Shown piece by piece: positions 43,731 through 54,804 of a stretch of DNA of 64,000 nt. Origin of the DNA: Gryllus longicercus. Its lineage: Eukaryota; Arthropoda; Insecta; Orthoptera; Gryllidae. Within the stretch, counting starts at the first letter, position 1; each line of letters begins with the position of its first letter. A program made the position numbers and the translations under genes. The notes under the pieces were generated by a model. That model did not search any database, was not told the DNA's origin, and saw only the letters and a list, made by a program, of their open reading frames with translations. The stretch covers positions 1-64,000 of the forward strand of contig JAZDUA010000090.1 of assembly GCA_038098605.1 (NCBI GenBank). The letters run 5' to 3'.

Positions 43731-45290
43731 TTAGTTTAAATAGTGTCCTTGATCACTACTTGTGCTAGGCTGTGCTAATCGGTCGGGTGCATTCCCGCCC
43801 CCGCCTCGCGTCTCCGTATGGTTTGAATTAGATCTGTTCCAGTCCGGTCTCTGGTTCCCCGGCTCTGGTCTCCATCCGTCTCCCCCTCTTCCGCGTTGGT
43901 TTCTCTGGTAATCGTTGCTCCTATCATTCCCTTGCCCCTGGTTACGTTCCGATCTAACCATATTAACATTCCCTTCATTTCTGTTCTTTGGTACGCCTGC
44001 AAATGTCAAGTCGTACCCTCCTAACACATTCTGGAATCTTTCCAGGTCGGTGTGCTGCACACTACGTAAAAGATTCTGCACCGTAACTGGGAACTGTCTT
44101 GTCAGCACACATATTATTTCCTGATCGCTCATCGGTGGGGATAGCGTTTTGTATTCCATAATACGCCTTGTTGCGTATTCCCGCAAACTTCCCATTGACT
44201 GGTTGTAATGATTATTCATTAAGCTGATTTTAAAATTAATTTGAATTTCCTCATTCCAATACCGCTCAAGGAATCGATCTTTAAATGCCTTTACTGATTC
44301 GGGAAACTTATCAAATGTATCGGCCCATATCCTTGCGTTGCCTTCTAACATTAAATATAATAATTGTATTTTACACCTTTCCGAAGTATTGATAACATCT
44401 AGATGTCGTTCTGCTGCCTTCATAAATATACATGGATTTTCTTTCCCGTCTCCTGAAAATTTTAGTGATCTTGGAGGGGTAAATGGTACTGTCCCGCTTG
44501 CTGCAATTGGGGATGCCTTGCATTCTTTTATTTGTTCAATCTCTGTTCGTAGTAACACAACCTTCTCTTCGCATTCCCGCTTATTCTCCTGCATTTCTTC
44601 CTTGACTACTAACTGCATCCTTTCAATTTTCTCGTCCTGCTTAGCGGTTTTATCATCTAACTGTTGGAATAACTTATTCTTCAAATCCCCCCCCAGACTA
44701 ATTACTTGAGATTCGAGCTCTTTTTTTTGTTTCCCTAATTCTTCGGCAGTCCATTGCTCATGAATTTCCACCCGCTCCGCGATTTTGGTCATTTCGCTCT
44801 TCGTCAGTTCAAGTTGTTCTTCAATGCGTCCTATTCGCCCCCCTATTTCATCTAATTTCCTATTCTGTTCTTCTGCCAACTTCCCAATCTGTTCCTCTGT
44901 AAATATTTTCTGTTCTTCTGATTTCTTATTCAGTTCTTCTAATATCTTCCTATTCTGTTCTTCTGCCTTCCTGTCCCGTTCTTCAGCTGACTTCCCAATC
45001 TGCTCCTCTATCTTCATGCTCTGTTGTTCGAACATCTTCATCAACATCTGCATAATACCTGAATTATTATCTTCTCCACCCCCCCGATTTGGATTTCCTA
45101 CTGCCTGGTTCATTGGGGTTGATGTGACTTGTACATCTTTATTGAAGCTGTCCCCTGACGTATCATCCAACCGACTTCCAATACCACTATCCCTACTTTC
45201 CGATGACCTGCTGTTATCGATTCCTACATCTATTTCCCCTACTTCATCCGCCTTTTCTTCCCGGTCCAGCACTACATTTTGCGCCTCCAT
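43731..45290 (-). CDS. ORF1: coiled-coil Gag
   Basis: 519 codons from an ATG at 45290 in a strong context (A at -3, G at +4). The frame is open for 29 further codons upstream without an ATG. Residues 1-75 are acidic and Ser-rich. About 80-255 is a long coiled coil built from repeated EEQIGKLAEEQNRKL-like heptads. About 265-435 is a retrotransposon-Gag capsid-like domain (PPRSLKFSGDGKENP, ERHLDVINTSERCKIQLLYL, EGNARIWADTF, FKDRFLERYW, REYATRRIMEYKTLSPPMSD, LTRQFPVTVQNLLRS). About 440-505 is an Arg/Gly/Asn-rich basic tail without a CCHC zinc knuckle. It should form the particle and bind RNA. It ends at the slippery site. The coiled coil and capsid recur in ORF2. Confidence 0.9.
   Translation of the reverse strand: MEAQNVVLDREEKADEVGEIDVGIDNSRSSESRDSGIGSRLDDTSGDSFNKDVQVTSTPMNQAVGNPNRGGGEDNNSGIMQMLMKMFEQQSMKIEEQIGKSAEERDRKAEEQNRKILEELNKKSEEQKIFTEEQIGKLAEEQNRKLDEIGGRIGRIEEQLELTKSEMTKIAERVEIHEQWTAEELGKQKKELESQVISLGGDLKNKLFQQLDDKTAKQDEKIERMQLVVKEEMQENKRECEEKVVLLRTEIEQIKECKASPIAASGTVPFTPPRSLKFSGDGKENPCIFMKAAERHLDVINTSERCKIQLLYLMLEGNARIWADTFDKFPESVKAFKDRFLERYWNEEIQINFKISLMNNHYNQSMGSLREYATRRIMEYKTLSPPMSDQEIICVLTRQFPVTVQNLLRSVQHTDLERFQNVLGGYDLTFAGVPKNRNEGNVNMVRSERNQGQGNDRSNDYQRNQRGRGGDGWRPEPGNQRPDWNRSNSNHTETRGGGGNAPDRLAQPSTSSDQGHYLN
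43734..43740 (-). promoter_or_regulatory. -1 ribosomal frameshift slippery site T TTA AAC
   Basis: ORF1 ends TAT TTA AAC TAA. The heptamer T TTA AAC sits in the correct phase, immediately before the stop (43731-43733). Slipping back one base reads TTT AAA and continues without a stop into ORF2. The -1 frame has a TGA only five codons upstream, so the overlap is minimal. X XXY YYZ is the classical retroelement and coronavirus-type signal; use here is inferred from sequence. Confidence 0.85.
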
Positions 45291-46393
45291 TCTGTTGCTT
45301 TGAGCTGTCCGATCGATTCTCACTACACTAAAATATCGCACAAATTTTCCTCTTGCCTCACCTACCAACGATACCACAGTTATCCTATAAAGTAACTATA
45401 CCCGCCACAACACTGTATATTCTTCGTGAATGGTTTAATTCACTCCTATTTCAATTGCTAATTAATGACGAACAACCCTCATTCACCACCAAAACACAAT
45501 AACACTAATTCAATAACCATATAAATTTCCACTCACCTACCAATGCATAAACCTAATCCTTACAATACATAATATTATTACCATTGAAACACATATACAC
45601 TGCTAATAGACTCATTAATACTATTACACAAAAATGCTTTCAGATTATAATAAATCCCTTATTAATTGAAATTACTTTTCAACGCACTTATTGCTATATT
45701 ATGTACATAATCATCATTCACATTTGCATGTCATATCTCCTCCCTGAATTTTCCTCAATAATATCATATAGATATTCACAACAAACATTCACACTGCTGG
45801 TATATCTTTCCCAACCTGGTATCTTTCTAATAAATTCCCCACACTTTACCATCACCAATAGATAGTGCACTACTGAGTGAATGTTCCCAGCAAAAAAAAC
45901 AATTTTGTGCATAATTTGTACAACACTATTAACCACCTTTATATTCTCATAAGAATTATTACTACTTCCCCATTTCTTTGATTTCCATGTTATAAAAAAT
46001 TGCCAAGCAGTTCAAATATTATTAATATGTCTTACAAAATTTGGAATTCTATTACATTATATTATTTGTAGCCTGTACATGTATAGCCTTCATAACCTCA
46101 GTAACTACAATATTAACTATATATTGGATGCACACAAATAATTGCCTATGTCAGCCCGCAATTAATTACGCAACAACATTTTTGTAATTATCAACATTTC
46201 ATTATGCTTACTTGACTTGTGCATGTTTTTGCTAACACATGTATTGTTATTTTTTTTTTGTACTCTATAATAATACACTTTGCACTGCCTGCTTCTCATC
46301 TATACCCTGCATTACTATACATCAATTACATGTACATTATTTTCCAACATTTCACCAACTTTCCTAAGGCCACATTTCTTAACTATACGTTTT
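45291..46393 (-). other. AT-rich 5' leader of the LTR element
   Basis: About 1.1 kb between primer-binding site and ORF1, very AT-rich, without long frames on the coding strand. It is the expected place for dimerisation and packaging signals. None can be identified by eye. Confidence 0.7.
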
Positions 46394-46411
46394 CCACTTG
46401 TTCGGGCGCCA
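46394..46411 (-). other. Primer-binding site, lysine-tRNA-like
   Basis: The minus strand reads TGGCGCCCGAACAAGTGG, starting 2 nt after the LTR end. The first 13 nt equal the complement of the 3' end of the lysine tRNA (UUU) used as primer by lentiviruses. The last five differ. Confidence 0.8.
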
Positions 46412-46413
46412 GC

Positions 46414-47289
46414 TGTGACATACCTGGTGGTGCCGGGTATTTTCACTGCAATATAACACTAAGAGAGGGTATCTTTTACGTGAATGGGTCCCTGGATAAG
46501 TTGGTGCAACGTTGGGGTGGTTAATCATAAATTGAAATACAATTATAAACAAGATTTATTTTAAATCAAATTTGTTATTTACATAATCAGACAACGTTTT
46601 TACACTCTGCCTTGGTACCAAGATTAAGAGTGAAATGCATTTCTCATACCTGCGGGGCCCAGATCGAATACCTATGAAGTTCGTAGAACCGCTCGTGCCG
46701 ACCGGATTGTCGACCTCTGCTACTGCTGCGGGCCGTCAGCGTCGGATGGCATGGTATCGCCCACGGCTGATGCTCCAGCAATTCTTCCCCGATCAGGATC
46801 TTGACACCTCGGCTTCGCACCTTCCTCGAATCACTGTCCGTCAGTGGGTTTAATTACACAACCCGCGCCTACTCTGTATACTGGTCACAGTTCTGCACCG
46901 CGCAATTTCAAGAATGTTTCCACCGCGCCAATTTGCGGTTCCTAATAGCACATAAAATACGTCGCAATGTTATATGCGTCCATACACCGGCGGAGAACTC
47001 TCGCCGCACGTCCGCACTCGCCGCCGCTCTCCTGACGTCTCTCTGGTCAGCGCTCTGCCAACGGCTCTCGTCCGCGATTCTCGTAACGAACTTTTGCACG
47101 TGCGCGCCGCCCAGTTCCAACCGAAATTCACACGCTGGTCTCCCCGGCGGTGGCACCGTCGGCGGCGGCCGCGGTCGCTCGCCGGCCCCGGCGAGCCGCG
47201 CTCGGCGCGCGCACCGCGCAGTTCAAACTAGCGATTAATTTCTTACACTAATGATTTAATTAGTGTAATGAAACACATATTCTGGGTTT

Positions 47290-47291
<2 letters not shown>
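46414..47291 (-). repeat. 5' LTR (878 bp)
   Basis: Partner of 40686-41563, read as identical over its length. Promoter and transcription start would lie here. The U3-proximal inverted repeat is at 47243-47268 and the AATAAA at 46556-46561 (minus strand). Confidence 0.95.

Positions 47292-47347
<56 letters not shown>
47292..47347. repeat. (TA)n tract, right part of the insertion target
   Basis: Continuation of the microsatellite at 40617-40685. Confidence 0.96.
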
Positions 47348-47349
<2 letters not shown>

Positions 47350-48520
47350 ATCCTAAAACAACAAAGAATCAGCAATAGTTTGTTTCCTATGAGTCAATTC
47401 GTGTTGGTTACAATGTAAATCACATTCACATAAGAGTACAATCTTTATGGTCATAATTATTGTGTAATCTTATCGAACATCGTATTGCTTAGGATATGTG
47501 CTTGAATACGAGAAAGCATTTCTACAGCATGAGATGTTTGATCGCAAAAACCTTTCTTTGTGGGCTGAAGGTGTATACCATTTCACATATTGAAGAATAT
47601 GTTAATTATTTCTTAATTATTTATGTCAAAAAACAGTTATAATTAAAATGGAAGATGCTATATTTAATTAATTTCACATTTAAGGCAAGGTACCAACTTA
47701 ACATCGGGTCTATGAATCGCCATGTGGACAAGCATTTTTCACTTTTAGCCTTGACGTCTTAGAAAATGAGACATACATTGTGTCCATCTTCCAAAATCAG
47801 TTATAATTCTTGGCAGGAAATTACATAATATTGTTGAGCCTTTGGCCAAAAAGATAAGTAAATTAAACGAAAAAAGGTTACTAACGAGTCAAAGGCTAAA
47901 AGAGAAGTAAAGAATAGTTTTCTCTTGATTTGAAGTCTAGACACATGATATAAGATTCCAGATTCAATCTGAACCACTACGTGTTTTCTGCACTAATTAT
48001 GAACAATATGATTGACTATTTTTTGGAAGTAGTGATATTAATCATCAAATTTGTCAAAACTTTCTATTTATTACAAATTTCTTTTTAAATTCATACTTGT
48101 ATAAACATTTTTTCAAAGTTGCACGAATATCTTTGAATGACGAAGTCTTTCCTAGTTTTATTTTGTGTTGTGTTATTAAATAATTCAGTTATTTATTGCA
48201 TTTACTGCAATATTGTGTAATAAATTCACAAGTCTATATAAGTTAACATTACTCGCTTACAGTCTGACACCGTTTTTAATATACATGAGTCTATGCCTGT
48301 TAATCCTCCCATCCTGAACGTAGAAAATTTATTACATCACTCTTCAGTGAACACGATTACAAAATCACGATGCTTTCGATTCAAAATGTTTACTTTCACT
48401 CCAATTAATAATTGAAATCTGATTAATTGAAATTTTTTGATGCATAATTTCATTTTAATGGATAATTAATTTTCTTTAAACAGAAAATGGGAATTAATAA
48501 AACTGAATTTGAGACAATAA
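47350..48520. other. AT-rich spacer
   Basis: No gene or repeat family recognised. Confidence 0.45.
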
Positions 48521-48604
48521 CTGTCAAGTTTTTTCCACAAAGACTGTCATGGGACAGGTATCCAGTGACGTACCGCCATTCTGTAGTACTTGTACAACCC
48601 TTAC

Positions 48605-48773
48605 TTTTAAATCACGTACCAATTTGAGTGCACTGCCCGCGAGCTTTAGTAAGCTTGTTACCATGTCCGCGATCTTCACATGCCTGCCGTAGGCGATTGA
48701 AGCCGTATCCAAAGGTAGTAAATTTATGCATATTCTCAACATTTCCAGAAGTATTCTCCGGGGTTTAGAAGAT
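48605..48773 (-). CDS. Candidate internal coding exon (unidentified)
   Basis: A minus-strand frame is open from about 48850 to a TGA at 48524. Within it, TTTGTAG at 48780-48774 could be an acceptor and AAAA|GTAAGG at 48604 a donor, giving a 169-bp exon. The translation (ending DMVTSLLKLAGSALKLVRDLK) is Leu-rich and helical, with codons less AT-biased than the surroundings. The acceptor lacks a strong pyrimidine tract. Family unknown; it may instead be a remnant of a repeat. Confidence 0.27.
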
Positions 48774-48849
48774 CTACAAATCACCTCACATACGCGTGTT
48801 TTTAGATCAAGAATAGAATATAAAGATTTTTTAATTTTGGGGGGAAGTA

Positions 48850-49585
48850 AGACATTTTAGAATAACTACAAAATGTACTAATTGAGATCTTGATAAAAAT
48901 AATGGGATAAAAGAAATGTATACCTAATATTGTTGAGCATACTGAATACACTATTCCTTTCTACATTTGCATTTTAGCTTTGGATGTTGTGAATGCATAT
49001 TGAAATCACACTTGTACAATAGTAAGTAACGTATACGAAAATACTGAAATAGCAAATACCATTTTATCTGAAAGCAGTTATTAGAAATTTTATTAAAATT
49101 ATAAAATTATTTTAAATGAAATGAATAAAAATATATTCCTAGATGAATAAGAACCCGCCTTTTTTGAAACCACACAAAAATTATAATTAGGTAGGCAATA
49201 TTGAACTCTGTGTTTCTAGAGAAAGAAACTTTAAGTTTCAATTCATACTAGACAAATTTTAGTACAGAAATACGGAGTTTTCTTCCCATCTCTTCTTGCA
49301 ATACACTTTCCGATTAGATAATTGTTATCACACGCAAGTGATGTTGCATCTTCTCTGAGTTTATTCGACTCTTCGATCGTGTTTCAATAAACACTGTTCA
49401 CACACCACACTGTTTCACATGGTGTTATGTATGTTTGATTGAATTTACCTTGGAGTAGTTTTTACGCACTTACCCTCAGAACTACTTTTGGTTGTTATTG
49501 TTCCTTTGGAATCGTGTTAGATTTATGTTGCATTTATCTCTCTCGCATTACCACTTACGTAGAATAGAGAAAATCATGTAGTTTT
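48850..49585. other. AT-rich spacer
   Basis: No gene supported. Confidence 0.45.
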
Positions 49586-49589
49586 GCTG

Positions 49590-49960
49590 CAAAAAAAATT
49601 GTCGGACGAAGAAGTACTTAGATCTTTAGTATCGAAAACGGGTAACTTTTGTCCCTGTGTGTACAAGTAGTAACTTCCTCTAACACGTATAGTTCGAATC
49701 CTCATTTTGTGGGTTTTGGTAGCGAAAACGGGGTTTACGACAAAATGTTTGTCTGTCCGATCGTTCGCCCGTTCGTGTGTTTGTCTGTGAACTACTCTAC
49801 TATACTCTTTGGTTATACCATAAAGAGAATTTTCACCGAAACAGATATCCTCGATCTATCTAGCTGATGTTGCAGCTCCTTGAAAATGAAATGGAGATTT
49901 TGGTTTTGATATTTTTCAGGTACTTTATAATATTTATACTATAGTTTCAGTTGTGTACTT
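49590..49960 (+). repeat. Repeat E copy 7 (+)
   Basis: Hallmarks are GTAGCGAAAACGGGGTTTAC, GACAAAATGTTTGTCTGTCC, GTTCGTGTGTTTGTCTGTG and the downstream TTTTTCAGGTACTTTATAAT block that copy 3 also has. Confidence 0.55.
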
Positions 49961-49964
49961 GAAA

Positions 49965-51720
49965 GCGGGACTTGCATAAGCTCGAGGACAGCGACGCGTG
50001 CGACGGGGAGATTTGATAAAAGCACGTGAATATAATGCCAAGTAGCCAACATGTAATAATGTTCTGAGGTATTTAGAGCTCGAAACGAGATTCTAACAGT
50101 GGTTTGTACTGATAATTGTAATAGTTACATTGTAAACCAGAATCGGTGACTCTGCGGAAGTTAACCTTGTTTTATCTCGCGGCGGCGCAAATTTCATTTC
50201 ATTGCTCTCCCAAAACGGACAATAACTATTTAGTACCATTAATATAGTTTTTATTCTTTGTTCTACCCAATTACAACAATCTAGCCCTCGTAACTATCTA
50301 TGTACACATTTGTAGACACACTGTAAACTTCAGCATGTCATCATTCTTTCTCACACATTGATACACAATATTTCAATAACAATTTGAATTTTAAGGAATA
50401 TGGTTTATTTTATGTTTGTGACATTTTATCTTTATTGTTGTAGGTTTAGGGCAGTTAAACGGATGACAACAATGTGATGTCAAAACGTAATTTATATAAT
50501 CAAAAGAACCTAATGTAACTAGTATATATCCAAAAGTTGTAATGATCTATCTGTAAAATTATTTGGTCGTTAAATACATGGTTTTGTCGACATTGCCTAT
50601 AATAATATTTGTAGAATGAGGAACACGAACATTTGCGTTTCTTTACTTTTCAATAAATACTATTTCTCTTCACTGATTCAAATAATTATTATAATTATAT
50701 AGGCTTCAAAAAAACAATCGAGTAGTTTATTGAACTTTCTTTACTTTCTGAGTCTTAACTTCATGAACACCTAAACGACATAGTATATATTTAATTAATA
50801 AATTTTGTAGAAGGTTTGTTTCCAAGCACTCATTGTTATAAATTGTGCCTGGTGTTATTAATTATACAATTAATTAATACCTTTTGAACAATCCTGCACT
50901 TCGTCAAAACACACACAAGTGATTAAAATCAGGGAATATTTCATCATCATAATACTCAACTACAAGGGATGAATGTATAAATACGTGTGTAAATACGAAG
51001 AAAATATCAATGGGTGACAGTTGTTTCCTTGTGAGGTGAGACTGACGGTTGTTTTCTTGTGCGGTTAGACAAACTTGAGTCTCTAATAACAAAATTATCA
51101 GAAATTATTTAATACCGAGTGTAACCTAAACATAATAATTAAGAAAAACGTGTACATATCATTTCTGTACAGTACATGATGTAACGTGAAGTGAGATAAG
51201 TGTGACTCTCGCGTTTGCTATCTGTACAATTTTCATGACGATTCGTAAGTCAGAGAATATCGATTTAACACAATTTGGATGGTATAAACATGCTCCTCGT
51301 AAATTATGATCGGAAAAAGAAACCGAGTAAAATTAAGTTATCATTTCCACGTTATCCCAAATCACTATTTACATCATCCTTTTCTTATTTGGCCCCGCCC
51401 TTATTTAAGCAGTGACTGGATGGATGTTTAGAGATGAGATACATACAGTAATTTTCTATCCTTCATGATTTTGTTACTAGTCATTTCTGATTTGAAAACA
51501 GCTCTCTGGAAAATAGTCATGAACACCTATGTTATGTTGATTAGATACCAGTACGCTATATATTACTTCTTTCAATACTCTGCAAATTAGCTTAACCCTT
51601 TAATACAATTTTAGATGGGTATTATCTTCGATGAATCATTTTCTTCTACTACTTATGCCTGCTAGTATTGTTTTCCTACTATTTGTACTGCGATATTCTT
51701 TATACGTATTTTATTTGTAT
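49965..51720. other. AT-rich spacer
   Basis: No coding or mobile sequence recognised. A less AT-rich segment at about 49970-50210 is unassigned. Confidence 0.45.
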
Positions 51721-51723
51721 TAT

Positions 51724-52524
51724 TGTAACGTATTTGCCAGCGTGCCTCGAGGCATCTATTTGGGGACGCTTGGTAAGGGATTGGTAAGAGGAAAACTCCT
51801 CGCCACAGGAGGGAGAGAAAGGTTTTTCCTTTAAAGCAAGAACGCGGAAACGGGAGACACGAGGCTTTGGGGTCCTCCGGTCTTAAGAAACGGAGACCCA
51901 AACCCTCATGGCCAGCAATAGAGCGCAGCGGGGGCGGCGTGACGTAGTAGGTCACGTGAGCCTCGAGTATATAAGGGAGTGCACAGAGCTAGTGGGTGGG
52001 TTCTGGAGACAGTGGGAGAACCTCGTGCAGTTGCACAAATTTGGCCCCACGATGGTGCTGCGGCGAGCAGGGCTCGCGAGGCAAGTCATGTATTGACGAG
52101 CCTGTGGAGGACTTTGTGTTCTAGGGTGACTGCGGTCACGTGGGAGCGATGTTGTGTGCGTGCTCCGAGTTGAGGAGTGCTACGACTCATGCCGATTCTC
52201 AATAGATAGGGTAAGATCGCTCCTACGATCGAGGCAAACCATCAGTTGGTACGCCAATTCCGGACTTTGTGTCCCAGTGTGACATCCGGTCACGGAAGCT
52301 TGGTTTTGAGCGCGCTTCAGAAGTAGGAGTGGCGAATGCCACAATCGAAACCGATCATCAATCGGGTTTGGATCACTCCCGCGATCAGGGGATAGTATGT
52401 CTATCAGAGCTAGGGTGTAAGCAGGAAATTCATTGTAAATATTTGTTGTGTTTTCTTTGTAAATAAATATTTGTTATATAAAAGCTCTGTGTCTGTATTC
52501 GCTGTGAGTATCCATGCCGTCACA
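51724..52524 (+). mobile_element. Solo LTR 2 (801 bp), flanked by TTAT target duplication
   Basis: The element begins TGTAACG and ends CGTCACA (near-perfect terminal inverted repeat). It is flanked by TTAT on both sides (51720-51723 and 52525-52528). A TATATAAG box lies at 51968-51975, downstream of a CACGTG, and AATAAA is at 52462-52467. Both sit in the right order for a plus-strand LTR. The body differs from solo LTR 1, but both share TGTAACG ends and the same TTAT duplication, so they are probably related clades. No internal sequence remains. Confidence 0.82.
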
Positions 52525-52859
52525 TTATTCATATATTTATGCATTTTCTTGTTTTATTATACTTACATGCAATTGGCATTCTCCTTTTCTGTATATAAGA
52601 GTTATTCCAAGTACGACTTAAAAACAGGTGTTCCGAAATCACACCTTATTGTGCCAATGTAAATTGTTATATAGTACATTTGTTCAAATAAATCTTATAT
52701 TATTAAAATCATATTGTAATCATGTAGTACGGATGTCGTAATATCCTCACATAGCATTTTCCACATGCTCTTTTGAGCAAAAAATCTTTTACAATTCTTA
52801 TGATATTTTGCTTTACACACATTATTACAAAAATATTAACTCATCGGCACAACAAAAAA

Positions 52860-53030
52860 CACTTCAAAATATATAATATTTTTTCACAATGCATCTAAAA
52901 TACCATACCATTATCGTATCATTTGTAATTTCCTCTCATGGGAGTGATTTTACAGGTGCATTTTAGAAAAATAATTTAATGCATAACATGATAGATAGTT
53001 ATAAACAGTTGTGTTGATAACTATCGTACT
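52860..53030 (+). repeat. Duplicated AT-rich segment, copy 1
   Basis: Matches 54805-54970: both contain TTTTTTCACA, CATTATCGTATCATTTGTAA, TCTCATGGGAGTGATTT, CAGGTG/AAGGTG and AATTTAA with similar spacing. The second copy carries a ~13-bp insert (CACCATAATTACA). Confidence 0.7.
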
Positions 53031-53059
53031 GCACATGATCAATAAACATCTTAAGAAAA

Positions 53060-53545
53060 ATTGAAAGTTGGCCAACCCGGGTCCGAGCTTCCTTTACAAG
53101 CACGCGAAATCCACGTATCGACGGCGACGGGTCCCATGTGGCGTCGGCGCGTCCTCAGCAGGGCCACGGGGCCGGGCGGCGGTGAGGCGGCGGTCAGCCG
53201 GATCCCTCACGTCGCGGCTGGGGCGGGGCGCATGGCGGTGCGCAGGGCGGGGCGCAGGGCGGGGCGCCGTCGGCCGTCGAGCCTTTGACCGGGGGCGGGA
53301 ATTTCATTAGGCGGCGCGCGGAGGCGACGGGGCGAGCGCAAGAGGCTCCGGATTCTTGCTCTCCCGACGTCATTATCCTGATTGGCGACGCGAGGCGACC
53401 CGCCGGCAAAGAGATCCGACTAATTGCGCCCTTCCCGCCAACGCGGCGCGTGACGGGGCGGGCGATGCGGTGCGGTGCGGTGCGAGAGGCGACAGGAGGA
53501 GAAGGGGGAGGCGGGAGACGTGGAGCGACGAAGGCGTTTTGAGGG
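53060..53545. promoter_or_regulatory. CpG islet between the duplicated segments
   Basis: A strong CpG block contains GGCGGGAATTTCATTAGGCG, GACGTCATTATCCTGATTGG and CCGACTAATTGCGCCC. It also has a tandem GGGGCGCAGGGC run (about 53222-53265) and a GTGCGGTGCGGTGCG run (about 53468-53482). Overlapping frames of 64-140 codons on both strands reflect composition. Promoter or enhancer role inferred. Confidence 0.38.
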
Positions 53546-54500
53546 GGTGAGAAGAAACGATGGCACCGCAGTCATGAAGTACGCAGGAGGCAAAAGATGA
53601 AGACATGGGTAGAAATAACCAACATCGGAAGAGGACGGGAGGGGTAGGGAGAAAGAATTTGTTTCAGTGACTGTAGGTGGAGAGAGAAAGTATGAAGAGT
53701 TGGTTGGTTTATATGGAAGATTGGAAGAACGCATTACGAGTGGAACAGCACGAAGAAATGGGAAAGGTATGATGATATACGCGTGGGGGAAGAGTAGAGG
53801 AAGAAAACAATGGACAGAATCCTCAGAACGGTTTTTTTCCAAAGGAGAAAAGTTCAGGTAAGGTGAGAATAGAGGAAATAAAAAAAATGAGATGCAAATG
53901 TTGTGGTATCAGAAGATATGTGAGCTTATATAGGCGTCAGCGGTGACAGATGATGGTAAGTTCCAGACAAAGAGGAACAAAAACGAAATATGAAGTATTA
54001 TTTATTATGAGATGATGAGGGACCATCAATAGATACGATCAGAAACACATTTTGGTTGAGAACAACACCTGTTAAAATGATGATTTAAAAATTATATTAT
54101 TGGCGCATTTTTATGTCTGCTGTTGAGAGGCAGTATGGCAGAGATTTCAGTTGTGGGATGCCTCAAACCGCACACACCTGCTCGAATGTGCAGGCCGAGG
54201 AGAAAACGTGACAAGACCGATCGCATGGGCGAAAGGGGTAGCGATGGCGGCAACGAAAGCGACGGAAACGCTGTCAACCCGCCCCTCCCCCTCCTCTGCC
54301 GCTGGCGGCAGAGTCGGCCAAAGCGATTCCCTGCTTCGCCTCGCAGGTCGGGTCGAGTTGTGCTCAAGACGGTCCGACGAAGGGAAAGCGAGCAATGCAA
54401 GCAAGTTTTATGCCGTAAATTCAATGAACCTCTCACGATAATTGGATTTGCAGCCAATTCCGTCCTCCGAGTCGTTGATCTGAAAACGGTGCTCCTTGAA
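53545..54500. other. Purine-rich stretch followed by a GC-rich patch
   Basis: About 53600-53900 is purine-rich (G/A). About 54170-54400 is GC-rich with frames on both strands (up to 128 codons) that show no domain. No gene called. Confidence 0.35.
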
Positions 54501-54804
54501 AAGGATTAAGAGCGCACAAGGTAAGGGGAGAAGATCTGGATGCTTTGCTCAAATACGGCATCTTGGTATTGGGCGGATGCTCATTTCCGCCTATAACCAC
54601 AATACAAAGTACGTTTGGAATTCGCAATTAAAATTAGATAACTTAACAGTTAAATTAACCAGTTAAATGTTAAATTAGTTAACAAGAACACTGAGACACG
54701 CGATTCTGTTCTTATTCAAAACAGCATGATATTGAGATTAGTCAATATTTGTTTAATAAAGTAAATTTGTAAGAATGTTTTGTGTATTGCTCTTCAAACC
54801 ATAT

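Larger units (their letters stand above)
40686..47291 (-). mobile_element. Complete non-autonomous LTR retrotransposon (Gag / Protease-Gag2, no polymerase)
   Basis: This 6,606-bp element has 878-bp LTRs with TG...CA ends and ATAT on both flanks (40682-40685 and 47292-47295; inside (TA)n, so the duplication length is ambiguous). In minus orientation the order is: 5' LTR (47291-46414), primer-binding site (46411-46394), ~1.1-kb AT-rich leader, ORF1 Gag, -1 frameshift site, ORF2 Protease-Gag2, polypurine tract and 3' LTR (41563-40686). No reverse transcriptase, RNase H or integrase signature exists in any frame of the 4,850-bp interior, and no space for one. Gypsy-like affinity is inferred from the capsid and protease style and the 4-bp duplication. 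Movement would need polymerase supplied in trans. Confidence 0.92.

Noticed and set aside
42284..45303. Ser/Phe/Cys-rich plus-strand frames antisense to Gag
   Set aside because: Shadows of the Glu/Lys-rich coiled coil on the opposite strand.
41564..46413. Search for RT, RNase H, integrase or envelope in the LTR element
   Set aside because: No YXDD, HHCC or DDE-type pattern, and both ORFs are fully accounted for by Gag, protease and Gag2.
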